Below, one piece after another: positions 17,186 to 25,045 of a stretch of 64,000 nucleotides of DNA. The stretch lies in the NCBI GenBank assembly GCA_017620395.1, contig JAFZQJ010000020.1, forward strand, positions 1-64,000. The letters are read 5' to 3'. This DNA is from Clostridia bacterium. Its GTDB lineage: Bacteria; Bacillota; Clostridia; Oscillospirales; RGIG8002. The notes under the pieces are model-generated. The model was not told where the DNA came from. It saw only the letters and a list, made by a program, of their open reading frames with translations, and did no database searches. A program made the translations under genes and the position numbers. The stretch's first letter is position 1; each line of letters begins with the position of its first letter.

Positions 17186-18232
17186 ATGACAAAGCTACCC
17201 GCCTTTGACGCGGACTACTGCCTCGAAACCTTCAAAAAGCTGCTCGCCGTCGACAGCACCACCGGACAGTATGAAGAAATACAGTCCCTTATCTGCTCTG
17301 CGCTCGACGGACTCGGATACGCCTATCATGTCACCCGCAAGGGAGGCGTGGTAGCCGACCTCGGCGGCGAAGGCGAAGCCCTCGCGGTCGCCGCGCACTT
17401 CGACGACATAGGCCTGATGGTGCGCAAGGTCAACCCCGACGGCACGCTGAACGTATGCCCCGTCGGCGGTCTCTATCCCTTCTACTGCATGACCGAGAAC
17501 GTCCGCGTCCACACGCGCGACGGCAAGGTCTTCACCGGCGCGGTATGCCGCACGCCGAACTCCGTCCACGTTACCGAGGAGGAGCTGCGCGACACGCCGC
17601 CGGACTTCCGCAAAAACGTCTGCGTCGTGCTCGACTGCGACGTGAAAAACGCCGAAGACGTCGCGGCGCTCGGCGTAGCCACCGGCGATATGATCGCGCT
17701 CGAGCCGCGCCTCGAGCTTTCCGGCGGATATATCAAGTCGCGCTTCATCGACGACAAGGCCGCCGTCGCTATCCTGCTGACCGCGCTGAAGGCGCTGAAG
17801 GAATGCGGCGCCGCGCTCCCGCGCAAGACGTATTTCTACTTCGCCGCCTACGAAGAGATCGGCCACGGCACCTCCTGGCTGCCGGACGGCGTCTGCGATA
17901 TGCTCGCCGTCGACATCGCGCCTACCGGTCCCGATCAGACCTCGGACGAGCACAAGGTAACGATCTTCGCGAAGGATTCGCGCTTCCCGTACCACTGGGG
18001 AATGACGAACGAACTGCGGCAGACCGCGATCGAAGCGGGCGTAGACTTCGTGATGGATATCTTCACCCCGCATTACGGCACCGACTGCGACGTCAGTCTC
18101 GTCGCCGGCCACGATATCCGCCACGCCGCCATCGGCTTCGGCACCGCCAACAGCCACGGCTACGAGCGTACCCACGTCGACGGGCTGAAGGCGACTTACG
18201 ACCTGCTCGCCGCGTACCTGCTGAAACGATGA
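17186..18232 (+). CDS. M42 family metallo-aminopeptidase
   Basis: The 348-residue cytosolic protein has the M42 motif set in order: AAHFDDIGLMV (first zinc ligand), FIDDKAAVAIL (bridging aspartate), YEEIGHGTSW (catalytic and zinc glutamates), VDIAPTGPDQ (zinc aspartate) and SHGYERTH (last zinc histidine). M42 enzymes trim N-terminal residues from peptides, usually as large tetrahedral oligomers. The Shine-Dalgarno is AAGGGAAG. The stop overlaps the start of the YjbR-like gene. Confidence 0.92.
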   Translation: MTKLPAFDADYCLETFKKLLAVDSTTGQYEEIQSLICSALDGLGYAYHVTRKGGVVADLGGEGEALAVAAHFDDIGLMVRKVNPDGTLNVCPVGGLYPFYCMTENVRVHTRDGKVFTGAVCRTPNSVHVTEEELRDTPPDFRKNVCVVLDCDVKNAEDVAALGVATGDMIALEPRLELSGGYIKSRFIDDKAAVAILLTALKALKECGAALPRKTYFYFAAYEEIGHGTSWLPDGVCDMLAVDIAPTGPDQTSDEHKVTIFAKDSRFPYHWGMTNELRQTAIEAGVDFVMDIFTPHYGTDCDVSLVAGHDIRHAAIGFGTANSHGYERTHVDGLKATYDLLAAYLLKR

Positions 18233-18618
18233 CAAGAGCCGAACTGACGGAATACATATCGGAGCAGTACGGCGCGTCGCCCGACGCGCCGTGGATGGAT
18301 TATCCCGATAATCACGTCTTCCGCCACGGCGGGAGCAAAAAGTGGTTCGCGCTGATAATGACGATCCCGCGTGCGAAGCTGAAGCTCGCGGGCGGGGGCG
18401 ATATCGACGTCGTCAACCTGAAATGCGATCCGCTGCTCGTCGGCTCTGTGACGAAGCAGACCGGCGTTTTTCCCGCGTATCATATGAACAAGACGCACTG
18501 GATAACCGTCGCGCTCGACGGCTCCGCCGACGCGGAAACGGTGAAAATGCTCCTCGGCGCGAGCTTCGCGCTCACCGCGCCGAAGATAAAGACGAAGTGC
18601 GAAAAGCCTTCCCCTTGA
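18229..18618 (+). CDS. MmcQ/YjbR family protein with altered C-terminus
   Basis: This 129-residue protein matches the MmcQ/YjbR (CyaY-like fold, DNA-binding) family: WMDYPDNHVFRHGGSKKWFALIMTI, then VNLKCDPLLVGSV, PAYHMNKTHWITVALDG. Its last residues (TKCEKPSP) are encoded by the left edge of an inserted palindromic repeat. A second copy of the bases at 18554-18592 occurs at 19066-19104. Read in frame, that copy continues into KKQPGRDV and a stop, which is probably the original C-terminus. The gene has therefore been modified by the DUF559-carrying insertion. Confidence 0.85.
   Translation: MTRAELTEYISEQYGASPDAPWMDYPDNHVFRHGGSKKWFALIMTIPRAKLKLAGGGDIDVVNLKCDPLLVGSVTKQTGVFPAYHMNKTHWITVALDGSADAETVKMLLGASFALTAPKIKTKCEKPSP
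18554..18592 (+). repeat. 39-bp direct repeat, left copy
   Basis: This 39-base stretch inside the end of the YjbR gene is repeated exactly at 19066-19104. The two copies bracket the DUF559 gene and its inverted repeats. Confidence 0.9.
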
Positions 18619-18662
18619 GGGGAAGGTGGATTGCCGCCGCAGGCGGCAAGACGGATGAGGTG
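18604..18662 (+). repeat. Left palindromic inverted repeat of the DUF559-bearing insert
   Basis: It starts AAGCCTTCCCCTTGAGGGG, has a central perfect 8-bp hairpin (TTGCCGCC-GCA-GGCGGCAA) and ends GGATGAGGTG. Its outer and inner segments recur, inverted, at 19011-19057, while the central hairpin differs in sequence. Repeats of this type are, from memory, common in Ruminococcaceae genomes. Confidence 0.85.
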
Positions 18663-18666
18663 TAAA

Positions 18667-19059
18667 ATGAACGAAACACGAAATCCGGATCTGAAACCAA
18701 ATGCGCAAAGTTTGAGAAAGAATATGACAAAGGAAGAGCGCCATCTTTGGTATGACTTCCTTAAAACCCTGTCCGTTACCGTAAACAGACAAAAGGTAAT
18801 AGGCAGGTATATTGTGGATTTCTATTGTGCGGATGCAAAACTGGTGATAGAGCTCGACGGTTCGCAGCATTATGCGGAAGCCGGCATAGCAGGCGATAAG
18901 GCGAGAGACAAGTTTTTGAGTAGTCTGGGATTGACTGTTTTAAGATACACTAATCTCGATGTGAAAAAGAATTTCAGAGGGGTATGTGAGGATATATTGA
19001 ATCACATTGACACCTCATCCGCCCCTTCGGGGCACCTTCCCCTCAAGGGGAAGGCTTGA
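18667..19059 (+). CDS. DUF559 (Vsr-like PD-(D/E)xK) endonuclease-domain protein
   Basis: The 130-residue protein is typical of DUF559: RKNMTKEERHLWYDFLK, NRQKVIGRYIVDFYCADAKLVIELDGSQHY (in two pieces) and GLTVLRYTNLDVKKNF. The D...E-x-D-G set fits a PD-(D/E)xK nuclease centre related to Vsr and restriction enzymes. The ATG used here is the one just after the left repeat; its ribosome binding site would be GAGGTG, part of that repeat. The final ~15 residues (SAPSGHLPLKGKA) and the stop codon are encoded by the right inverted repeat. Composition is more AT-rich than the flanking genes. The gene, two inverted repeats and flanking 39-bp duplications look like one mobile unit. Confidence 0.88.
   Translation: MNETRNPDLKPNAQSLRKNMTKEERHLWYDFLKTLSVTVNRQKVIGRYIVDFYCADAKLVIELDGSQHYAEAGIAGDKARDKFLSSLGLTVLRYTNLDVKKNFRGVCEDILNHIDTSSAPSGHLPLKGKA
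19011..19057 (-). repeat. Right palindromic inverted repeat of the DUF559-bearing insert
   Basis: Read on the minus strand it starts AAGCCTTCCCCTTGAGGGG and ends GGATGAGGTG, as the left repeat does, with a shorter central hairpin (GCCCC-gaa-GGGGC on this strand). It encodes the end of the DUF559 protein. Confidence 0.85.
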
Positions 19060-19065
19060 AACGGA

Positions 19066-19104
19066 TCGGCGCGAGCTTCGCGCTCACCGCGCCGAAGATA
19101 AAGA
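19066..19104 (+). repeat. 39-bp direct repeat, right copy
   Basis: This is an exact second copy of 18554-18592. In frame it encodes the end of the YjbR protein and runs on to a TGA at 19124-19127 territory (GTATGAG), overlapping the ATG of the next gene. Before the insertion the YjbR and zinc-ribbon genes would therefore have overlapped by ATGA-type coupling. Confidence 0.85.
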
Positions 19105-19123
19105 AACAACCGGGGAGGGACGT

Positions 19124-19639
19124 ATGAGAAAAACCATTGCTTTTATACTGACCGCGGCGCTGCTGCTTCCGGCGCTTGTCATAGCGCCGTTTTTCGCCGT
19201 GCATACTCACGCCGCCACGGTCTACGCCGTTTGCGTTATCTGCGACGGCAGCGGCAAATGCGGGCTCTGCGACCCCAAGAATACGCCGGAGGGCACGGGA
19301 GACGGCTGGCTTCGCTGTGATTTCTGCGACGCGGACGGTATGAGAAAATGCGGCACGAACCACGCCGGCGACGGCACCCCCATCGGCTGCGACGGCAGCG
19401 GCTACCTGCCTGACAGCAGCGTCTGCTGGAACTGCAACGGCACGGGCAAATACCTCTGCGACGCGTGCTGGGGCGAGAAGAAGTTCAAGTGCAAGTGCAA
19501 CGAGATGGGTCAGCCCGGCAAATGCACCGTCTGCTACGGCACCGGCTGGTACACAGTCGATTCGCAGGGGCAGAAGATCGAGATCGGGCACGGCGTCTAC
19601 CCGCCGGACGGCGCAAAGCTTGACGCCGGCGCGTGGTGA
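19124..19639 (+). CDS. Exported cysteine-rich zinc-ribbon protein, 5' part of a TGA-interrupted gene
   Basis: A signal peptide (residues 1-31, ending HTHAA) is followed by a run of CxxCxGxG-like motifs: CVICDGSGKCGLC, CDFCDADG, CWNCNGTGKYLCDAC and CTVCYGTGW. This resembles the DnaJ-type zinc-finger repeat, but on an exported protein. The frame stops at TGA 19637-19639. The same frame then stays open to 20590 with normal codon use (RHEYYTYNASRFGTG and on), so I read 19124-20590 as one gene (488 residues plus the interrupted codon) with a nonsense change, probably TGG to TGA. The Shine-Dalgarno GGGGAGG fits the ATG. Confidence 0.8.
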   Translation: MRKTIAFILTAALLLPALVIAPFFAVHTHAATVYAVCVICDGSGKCGLCDPKNTPEGTGDGWLRCDFCDADGMRKCGTNHAGDGTPIGCDGSGYLPDSSVCWNCNGTGKYLCDACWGEKKFKCKCNEMGQPGKCTVCYGTGWYTVDSQGQKIEIGHGVYPPDGAKLDAGAW

Positions 19640-19702
19640 CGCCACGAATACTACACCTACAACGCCTCGCGCTTCGGCACGGGCGTAACGCCGTATCAGG
19701 CG

Positions 19703-20590
19703 ATGGCGAAATACGGCGCGAGCACGAGGACGGAGTTCTACAAAGTCCTCGGCGGCGGCACTGTAAACGGAGGCGGCTCGGGGAGCGGAAACGGAGGAAA
19801 CTCCGGCGGCTCCGGCAACGGAGGTAACGGAGGCAACGGAGGCGGCAACGGAGACAACGGCGGGACGGATAACCCCGGCGACGACCCCGGCAACCCGCCG
19901 GAGAACCCGCCCGAAAACACCGGCCTCGAGGTCGTGATCCCGCCCGACGCCCAGCTTGTCAATGACGCCGCCAAGCAGGAGATCGACGAGATGTTCATCT
20001 TCTCGCGCCGCGTGGACGGAACCTATCTGATGACCGTGCGCTTTATGAAAAGCTGGCTTTCTCCAGATGAACTCGAAGCGCTGCATAATATGACCGAAGC
20101 GGACTTCGCCGCCCTGCGCGAAAAACTTGACGCGGCGGCAAACGGCTTCCGCTACCTGCGCAAGAGCGTAGAGCCGGCGGAAAAATACCGCGTGGACTTT
20201 GAGTTCGGTGCCGGCGCCGAACTGCCGTTCCCGTGCGAGACGCTGCTTCAGCTCCCCGCGGGCAGCGTGCCTGCGGACGCGCGGCTTTACCGCGTCAAAA
20301 ACGGCGACGTTGACTTCGCCGGCGACACCCGCCTCGAGCACGACGCTTACGGCGACTACCTCACCTTTACCGATACCTCGCTCGGCGGCTACGTCTACGC
20401 CGTCGGCGACCCCGGTGAGATATTCGCGGACGAGCCGTCCTCCGGCGCGGAAGCTCCGCAGGGCAGCGAGCCCGCCGGGAACAAGCCGAACGGCGTCCTG
20501 CCGATCATACTTATCGCGGTCGGCGCGGCCGCCGCGGGCGCAGCGTCCGTCGCGATCCCCGTTGCGATAAAGAAACGCAAAGGGAAATAG
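19703..20590 (+). CDS. 3' part of the TGA-interrupted gene: Gly/Asn-rich linker, domain, C-terminal membrane anchor
   Basis: The first in-frame ATG after the stop is at 19703, but no Shine-Dalgarno precedes it, so separate translation is doubtful. The sequence has a low-complexity Gly/Asn/Ser stretch (about residues 14-55), a proline/glutamate segment, and a ~200-residue domain with FMKSWLSPDELEALHNM and repeated aromatic beta strands. It ends with a hydrophobic C-terminal segment followed by KKRKGK, a typical membrane anchor with a positive cytosolic tail. With the upstream half this would make a surface protein anchored at its C-terminus. I see no LPxTG motif. Confidence 0.7.
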   Translation: MAKYGASTRTEFYKVLGGGTVNGGGSGSGNGGNSGGSGNGGNGGNGGGNGDNGGTDNPGDDPGNPPENPPENTGLEVVIPPDAQLVNDAAKQEIDEMFIFSRRVDGTYLMTVRFMKSWLSPDELEALHNMTEADFAALREKLDAAANGFRYLRKSVEPAEKYRVDFEFGAGAELPFPCETLLQLPAGSVPADARLYRVKNGDVDFAGDTRLEHDAYGDYLTFTDTSLGGYVYAVGDPGEIFADEPSSGAEAPQGSEPAGNKPNGVLPIILIAVGAAAAGAASVAIPVAIKKRKGK

Positions 20591-20612
20591 TCATTCGCTT
20601 GAAAGGAGCAGT

Positions 20613-21266
20613 ATGAAATACGGTGAATCGACGTTCGATATACTCTATCTGCTTTTCGCGATAATTGCCGGATGCGTCATGCTTGCGAAAGCGCGCGGCA
20701 AAACCGAAAAGCTGATGGGCTTTGCCGCGCTTATCCTCGGCGTCGGGGACGCGTTCCATCTCGTGCCGCGCGTGCTCAATTATTTTTGCGAAGCGGACTT
20801 CACCCTTTGGCTCGGCGTCGGCAAGCTCGTCACGTCGCTGACGATGACGGTCTTTTACGTGCTTATGTATCACATATGGCGCGGACTTTACGGCGCGAAG
20901 GAGACGAAGGGCTTGGCCGCCGCGGTCTACGCGCTCGCCGCGCTGCGCTTCGCGCTCTGCGCCTTCCCGCAGAACGGCTGGCTGACGAATGAAAGCGGCG
21001 TGCTCTGGGGCGTGCTGCGCAACCTGCCCTTCGCGGCGCTCGGCGCGCTGATCGTCGTTTTGTATTTCCGCAGGCGCGGAGAGCTGAAACGCTTCCGTTT
21101 CGTCTGGCTTTACGTGACGCTGTCGTTTGTATTCTATTTGCCCGTCGCGGTCGCCGCGGGACTGCTGCCGATCCTCGGTATGCTGATGCTGCCGAAGACG
21201 GTGTGCTATATCCTGCTGATATGGACCTTCCTGCTCGCCGTTTTGAAAGACGAGCCGAAGAACTGA
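20613..21266 (+). CDS. Multi-pass membrane protein, unknown function
   Basis: The 217-residue protein has about seven hydrophobic segments spread over its length, with short loops (for example DILYLLFAIIAGCVMLAKA and LLPILGMLMLPKTVCYILL). I recognise no family. The Shine-Dalgarno AAAGGAG precedes the ATG. It lies 22 bases after the exported zinc-ribbon gene and may be co-transcribed with it. Confidence 0.75.
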   Translation: MKYGESTFDILYLLFAIIAGCVMLAKARGKTEKLMGFAALILGVGDAFHLVPRVLNYFCEADFTLWLGVGKLVTSLTMTVFYVLMYHIWRGLYGAKETKGLAAAVYALAALRFALCAFPQNGWLTNESGVLWGVLRNLPFAALGALIVVLYFRRRGELKRFRFVWLYVTLSFVFYLPVAVAAGLLPILGMLMLPKTVCYILLIWTFLLAVLKDEPKN

Positions 21267-21282
21267 CAAAAGGAGAATGGAT

Positions 21283-22233
21283 ATGAAAGAATCGCACGAC
21301 GATCCCGCCGAGTTGACAGAACAAGAGATGATCCTCCGCGAAGCTCTTGGTGACGAGGGATACGAAAAGTTGGCGGCGGAACTGTTCGATAAGGCGCTGA
21401 AAGTAGCGCAGGACGACATCTTACATAATCATCCGATATTCAAGGAGCAAACGGCGTATTGTGAATCCGAGAAAAATCTCAAAGACTGCGAGCCGTATGA
21501 TGAGCTGGATCGAAAATTTTTTGAGCTGAAACGGCAGTATGAAAGCTCGTTTGAAGATATGCGAAAAGCCGCGGAAGCTGCGGCTTACCGGAGCGAGTAT
21601 TCAAAGGGCGGCGAGTGCATACACCGCGGCTACTATTCTCCGAGTGCAGCGGATATGTACGTCACAGGTAGCGGCAGAGGCAGATTGTATAAACGTACCC
21701 CAAAGCCCGGGCAGTACGATTATGAGTATGTTTTTGACAAAGACGGATATCTGATCTGTGTCAAGAAATACGCTGCCGATCTGGACGGCATATACAGCAT
21801 CGAGCTCTTTCACCGAGAGCCGGAAAGGACGTTTTCGTTTATATTCAACGCCTTTGACAAAGATCTTGAAGGCATAACGGAATGCCGTTATGAGAACGGC
21901 AAGCTCAATAGATACGAATTTGCGCTGACTTTCTTTGATGACCGCTGTGTAGAAATCAACGTCGAATCATTTGAATATGATGGTGAAATGCTTAAAACCG
22001 CATACGTTGATTCTTACAGTGTCCGAAGCAAGTTGTTGAAGAAAAACAAATACACCTTTTCCAGAAACGCCGAAGGATGCATAACCGAGTATGCGTCGGA
22101 GAATATGAGCGGCTATGTGATGTCGCAGAACGGGAACAAACCGATGAAGTTCGAGCCGTGCCCCGTTCTCGGAGCGCATAAGCATATTCCGTTTCTGTGG
22201 GAAGATATAACCAAAGAGCAGCACCGTAAATGA
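21283..22233 (+). CDS. Hypothetical protein
   Basis: This 316-residue soluble, acidic protein has no recognised domain. The N-terminal third is helical (EQEMILREALGDEGYEKLAAEL), and the rest has many aromatic and charged residues in short beta-like segments (YDYEYVFDKDGYLICVKKY). Of two ATGs, 21283 is preferred over 21277 because AAAGGAG ends at 21275. The composition is visibly more AT-rich than purA downstream and the membrane protein upstream. It is followed by a good hairpin terminator. Confidence 0.72.
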   Translation: MKESHDDPAELTEQEMILREALGDEGYEKLAAELFDKALKVAQDDILHNHPIFKEQTAYCESEKNLKDCEPYDELDRKFFELKRQYESSFEDMRKAAEAAAYRSEYSKGGECIHRGYYSPSAADMYVTGSGRGRLYKRTPKPGQYDYEYVFDKDGYLICVKKYAADLDGIYSIELFHREPERTFSFIFNAFDKDLEGITECRYENGKLNRYEFALTFFDDRCVEINVESFEYDGEMLKTAYVDSYSVRSKLLKKNKYTFSRNAEGCITEYASENMSGYVMSQNGNKPMKFEPCPVLGAHKHIPFLWEDITKEQHRK

Positions 22234-22255
22234 GCCGATAGGATAAAAGGAATAA

Positions 22256-22280
22256 AACAACGCCGCAGGGCGTTGTTTTT
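22256..22280 (+). terminator. Rho-independent terminator
   Basis: A perfect 9-bp stem AACAACGCC / GGCGTTGTT with a four-base loop is followed by a T-run. It ends the transcript of the 21283 gene. Confidence 0.88.
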
Positions 22281-22304
22281 CATATATTTTTCATTATTTA
22301 TTTC

Positions 22305-22333
22305 TTGACATTAAAGCGTGAAAGTGATAATAT
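22305..22333 (+). promoter_or_regulatory. Promoter of purA
   Basis: TTGACA (22305-22310), 17 bases, then TAATAT (22328-22333; GATAAT two bases earlier is an alternative). It sits in an AT-rich gap between the terminator and the purA ATG. Confidence 0.8.
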
Positions 22334-22386
22334 TTTTCGTTGTTTGTTTTTTCTTTCAAGGCGATTTCGGAAAGGGGTAAAACGCT

Positions 22387-23646
22387 ATGCTGACAGCAGT
22401 CGTGGGCATCAACTGGGGCGACGAGGGGAAGGGGCGCATGGTCGACCTGCTCTCGTCGGATTACGACGTCATATGCCGCTATCAGGGCGGCAACAACGCG
22501 GGGCACACCGTGGTCAACGAACGGGGCAAATTCGTGCTGAATCTGCTTCCTTCCGGCATCCTCCGCGAGACCACCGTCAACGTGATGGGCAACGGAATGG
22601 TGATAGACCTCGAGCATCTGCACGGCGAGATCGCCTCCCTCGCGGAAAAGGGAGTGAGCGTCACCCCCGCCAACCTGAAAATAAGCAGCAAGGCGATCAT
22701 CTGCCTGCCTTATCACAAGATGCAGGACATAATGGAGGAAGACCGCCTCGCGGATAAGAAATACGGCTCCACCCGCCGCGGCATCGGCCCCGTCTACGCC
22801 GATAAGTATATGAAAAAGGACCTGCGCATGGAGGACCTTTTCGACGACGGGCTCGAATCGAAACTCGCCGACCTCGTGGAGTGGAAAAACATAACCTTCG
22901 CCGGCTACGGAAAGAAGATCGACGCCGCAGAGATAGCGCAGTGGCTGCGCGTCTACGGCGAAGCGGTCAAGCCGTTCGTGAACGACGTCACCGCCTTCCT
23001 GACCGGCGTGGTCGCGGAAGGCAAAAACGTGATGTTCGAGGCGCAGCTCGGCGCCCTGCGCGACGTTGAGTTCGGCATATATCCCTACACCTCGTCCTCC
23101 ACCACCCTCGCCGCCTACGCGCCCATCGGCGCCGGCGTGCCGGGCATGAAGCTGGATAACGTCATCGGCATAATGAAGGCGTATTCCACCTGCGTGGGCG
23201 AAGGCCCCTTCACCGCCGAGATGTTCGGCGAGGAGGCGGAGAAGCTCCGCGCCGCCGGCGGCGAATACGGCGCCGCGACCGGACGTCCGCGCAGGGTAGG
23301 CCCCTTCGACGTGCCCGCCTCGCGCTACGGCGTGAAGATGCAGGGCGCGGACGAGCTCGCGCTGACGAAGCTCGACGTGCTCTCGTATATGGATAAGATC
23401 CCCGTCTGCGTCGCCTACGAGATCGACGGCGAACGCACCCGCGAATTCCCCAGCGGAGCGCGGCTCGACCGCGCGAAGCCCGTGGTCGAATACGTCGACG
23501 GCTTCGGCGACGTTTCCGGCTGCCGCAGCTACTCCGAGCTGCCCGCGGCGGCGCGGCGTTACGTCGAATACCTCGAGGACGCCGTAAATTGCCGTATCGG
23601 CTACGTTTCGGTGGGAGCGGGAAGAGATGAGTATCTGAGAAAATAA
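22387..23646 (+). CDS. purA: Adenylosuccinate synthetase
   Basis: The 419-residue enzyme joins IMP and aspartate with GTP to give adenylosuccinate, the first step from IMP to AMP. The signatures are present: INWGDEGKGRMVDLL (P-loop-like motif with the catalytic aspartate), GGNNAGHTVV with the catalytic histidine, KYGSTRRGIGPVYADKY and the C-terminal ATGRPRRVGPFD. Length matches the family (about 425). The gene stands alone between two terminators and has its own strong promoter. The Shine-Dalgarno is AAAGGGG. Confidence 0.96.
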   Translation: MLTAVVGINWGDEGKGRMVDLLSSDYDVICRYQGGNNAGHTVVNERGKFVLNLLPSGILRETTVNVMGNGMVIDLEHLHGEIASLAEKGVSVTPANLKISSKAIICLPYHKMQDIMEEDRLADKKYGSTRRGIGPVYADKYMKKDLRMEDLFDDGLESKLADLVEWKNITFAGYGKKIDAAEIAQWLRVYGEAVKPFVNDVTAFLTGVVAEGKNVMFEAQLGALRDVEFGIYPYTSSSTTLAAYAPIGAGVPGMKLDNVIGIMKAYSTCVGEGPFTAEMFGEEAEKLRAAGGEYGAATGRPRRVGPFDVPASRYGVKMQGADELALTKLDVLSYMDKIPVCVAYEIDGERTREFPSGARLDRAKPVVEYVDGFGDVSGCRSYSELPAAARRYVEYLEDAVNCRIGYVSVGAGRDEYLRK

Positions 23647-23664
23647 CGCGAAAAAACGCAAATA

Positions 23665-23690
23665 AGACGGCAGGGAGCGCCCTGCCGTCT
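23665..23690 (+). terminator. Terminator hairpin after purA
   Basis: A perfect 11-bp stem AGACGGCAGGG / CCCTGCCGTCT with loop AGCG has no long T-run. The last base of the hairpin is the first base of the next promoter's -35 box. Confidence 0.7.
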
Positions 23691-23718
23691 TGACATATCC
23701 GGCCGCCGGTGGTATCAT
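23690..23718 (+). promoter_or_regulatory. Promoter of the bioY gene
   Basis: TTGACA (23690-23695), 17 bases, TATCAT (23713-23718). It begins directly at the foot of the purA terminator. Confidence 0.8.
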
Positions 23719-23757
23719 AAAAGTCAGGAAACCGATGCAAAACGGAGCGAAAAACAG

Positions 23758-24312
23758 ATGGCCATTACCGACAGAAGAATCAGAGGCGCGGTGGAGATCG
23801 CGCTCGCGGCGGTGCTTATAACCGTATGCTCGTGGATAACGGTGCCGATCCCGTCGGTGCCGTTCACGCTGCAGATATTCGGCGTTTACGCGGCGATCTT
23901 CACGCTCGGAGGGCTGAAAGGCACTCTCTCCGTGGCGCTCTATATCGCGCTCGGGCTCGTCGGAGTTCCGGTTTTCTCCGGCTTCAAGCCGGGGCTGCCA
24001 GCGCTGCTCGGGCCGACCGGCGGCTATATCTGGGGCTTCCTGCTCTCCGCGCTCTTCTGCTGGCTGGCGGAGGCCGTGCTGATAAAGAAACCGACGGCGC
24101 TGAAAACGCTCGCCGCGGCGTTCGCTTCGCTGTTGCTCTGCTACGCCTTCGGCACCGGCTGGTTCGTATACGTTTATACGAGGAACGTCGGCGGCATCGG
24201 CGTCTGGACGGCGCTGACGCTCTGCGTGCTGCCGTATATAATCCCCGACGTGCTCAAGATCCTCGGCGCGTACAAGCTCGCGCAGATCGTGAAAAAGCGC
24301 GTCGATTTGTAG
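23758..24312 (+). CDS. bioY: BioY family biotin transporter substrate-binding subunit
   Basis: The 184-residue membrane protein has about six membrane segments and the BioY landmarks: VPIPSVPFTLQIFGVYAAIFTLGGLKG near the N-terminus (in pieces), LYIALGLVGVPVFSGFKPG, and LGPTGGYIWGFLLSA. BioY is the S component of energy-coupling-factor transporters for biotin. The A and T subunits are not in this window and are likely shared. The next gene starts ten bases downstream. Confidence 0.92.
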   Translation: MAITDRRIRGAVEIALAAVLITVCSWITVPIPSVPFTLQIFGVYAAIFTLGGLKGTLSVALYIALGLVGVPVFSGFKPGLPALLGPTGGYIWGFLLSALFCWLAEAVLIKKPTALKTLAAAFASLLLCYAFGTGWFVYVYTRNVGGIGVWTALTLCVLPYIIPDVLKILGAYKLAQIVKKRVDL

Positions 24313-24321
24313 GAGAAACGA

Positions 24322-25002
24322 ATGAACGTTACCGAACGCCTCGCGGCTCTTGCCGAGCCGGAATACGCCGATTTCAGCGCGAAGCTGACTCCGAATATCC
24401 CGCGCGAACGCTTCCTCGGCGTGCGCGTGCCGAAGATACGCGCGCTCGCCCGCGAGCTTGCCGGAACGCCGGAGGCGCGGGAGTTCCTCGCCGTTCTGCC
24501 GCATAAGTATCACGAGGAAAACCTGCTCCACGGCTTCATCGTCGAGCGCGTGCGCGGCTTTGACGAATGCGCCGCGGAGCTGGAACGCTTCCTGCCGTAT
24601 ATCGATAACTGGGCGGTTTGCGACTGCGTTACGCCGCCCGCGCTGAAAAAGGATCTGCCGCGGCTCGAGGCGCTTTCGCGCGGGTGGATCGCCTCCAGCG
24701 AGACCTATACCGTGCGCTTCGGCATACGGATGCTTATGGCGTTCTTTCTCGACGCCGCGTTCAAGCCGGAGTATCCCGCGCTCGTCGCCTCCGTGGAGAG
24801 CGGCGAATATTACGTGAAGATGATGGCGGCGTGGTATTTCGCCACCGCGCTCGCGAAGCAATACGAGGCGGCGCTGCCCTTCATCGAGCGCGGTCTGCCG
24901 GACGTCTGGACGCACAACAAGGCGATACAGAAGGCGATCGAGAGCCGCCGACTTACCGATGAGCGAAAAGAATACCTGCGCGGTCTTAAAAAGAATAAGT
25001 GA
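24322..25002 (+). CDS. AlkD-like DNA alkylation repair protein
   Basis: The 226-residue all-helical protein contains the family signatures FLGVRVPKIRALARELAG, HEENLLHGFIV, YIDNWAVCDCVTP, YTVRFGIRMLMAFFLD and the C-terminal VWTHNKAIQKAIESRRL. AlkD-type HEAT-like-repeat proteins remove alkylated bases such as 3- and 7-methylpurines without base flipping. The W-A/V-C-D segment matches the helix near the active site. It is probably co-transcribed with bioY. Confidence 0.88.
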   Translation: MNVTERLAALAEPEYADFSAKLTPNIPRERFLGVRVPKIRALARELAGTPEAREFLAVLPHKYHEENLLHGFIVERVRGFDECAAELERFLPYIDNWAVCDCVTPPALKKDLPRLEALSRGWIASSETYTVRFGIRMLMAFFLDAAFKPEYPALVASVESGEYYVKMMAAWYFATALAKQYEAALPFIERGLPDVWTHNKAIQKAIESRRLTDERKEYLRGLKKNK

Positions 25003-25045
25003 GACTGTTGGTTATTTGTCCATAACGCTCGAAGGAGGCGCTGAA

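Noticed and set aside
19637-19639. TGA as selenocysteine or as a reassigned tryptophan codon
   Set aside because: Many genes here end in TGA, for example at 747-749, 5171-5173 and 54024-54026, and no selenocysteine-type context or redox motif surrounds the codon. A nonsense change or sequence error is simpler.
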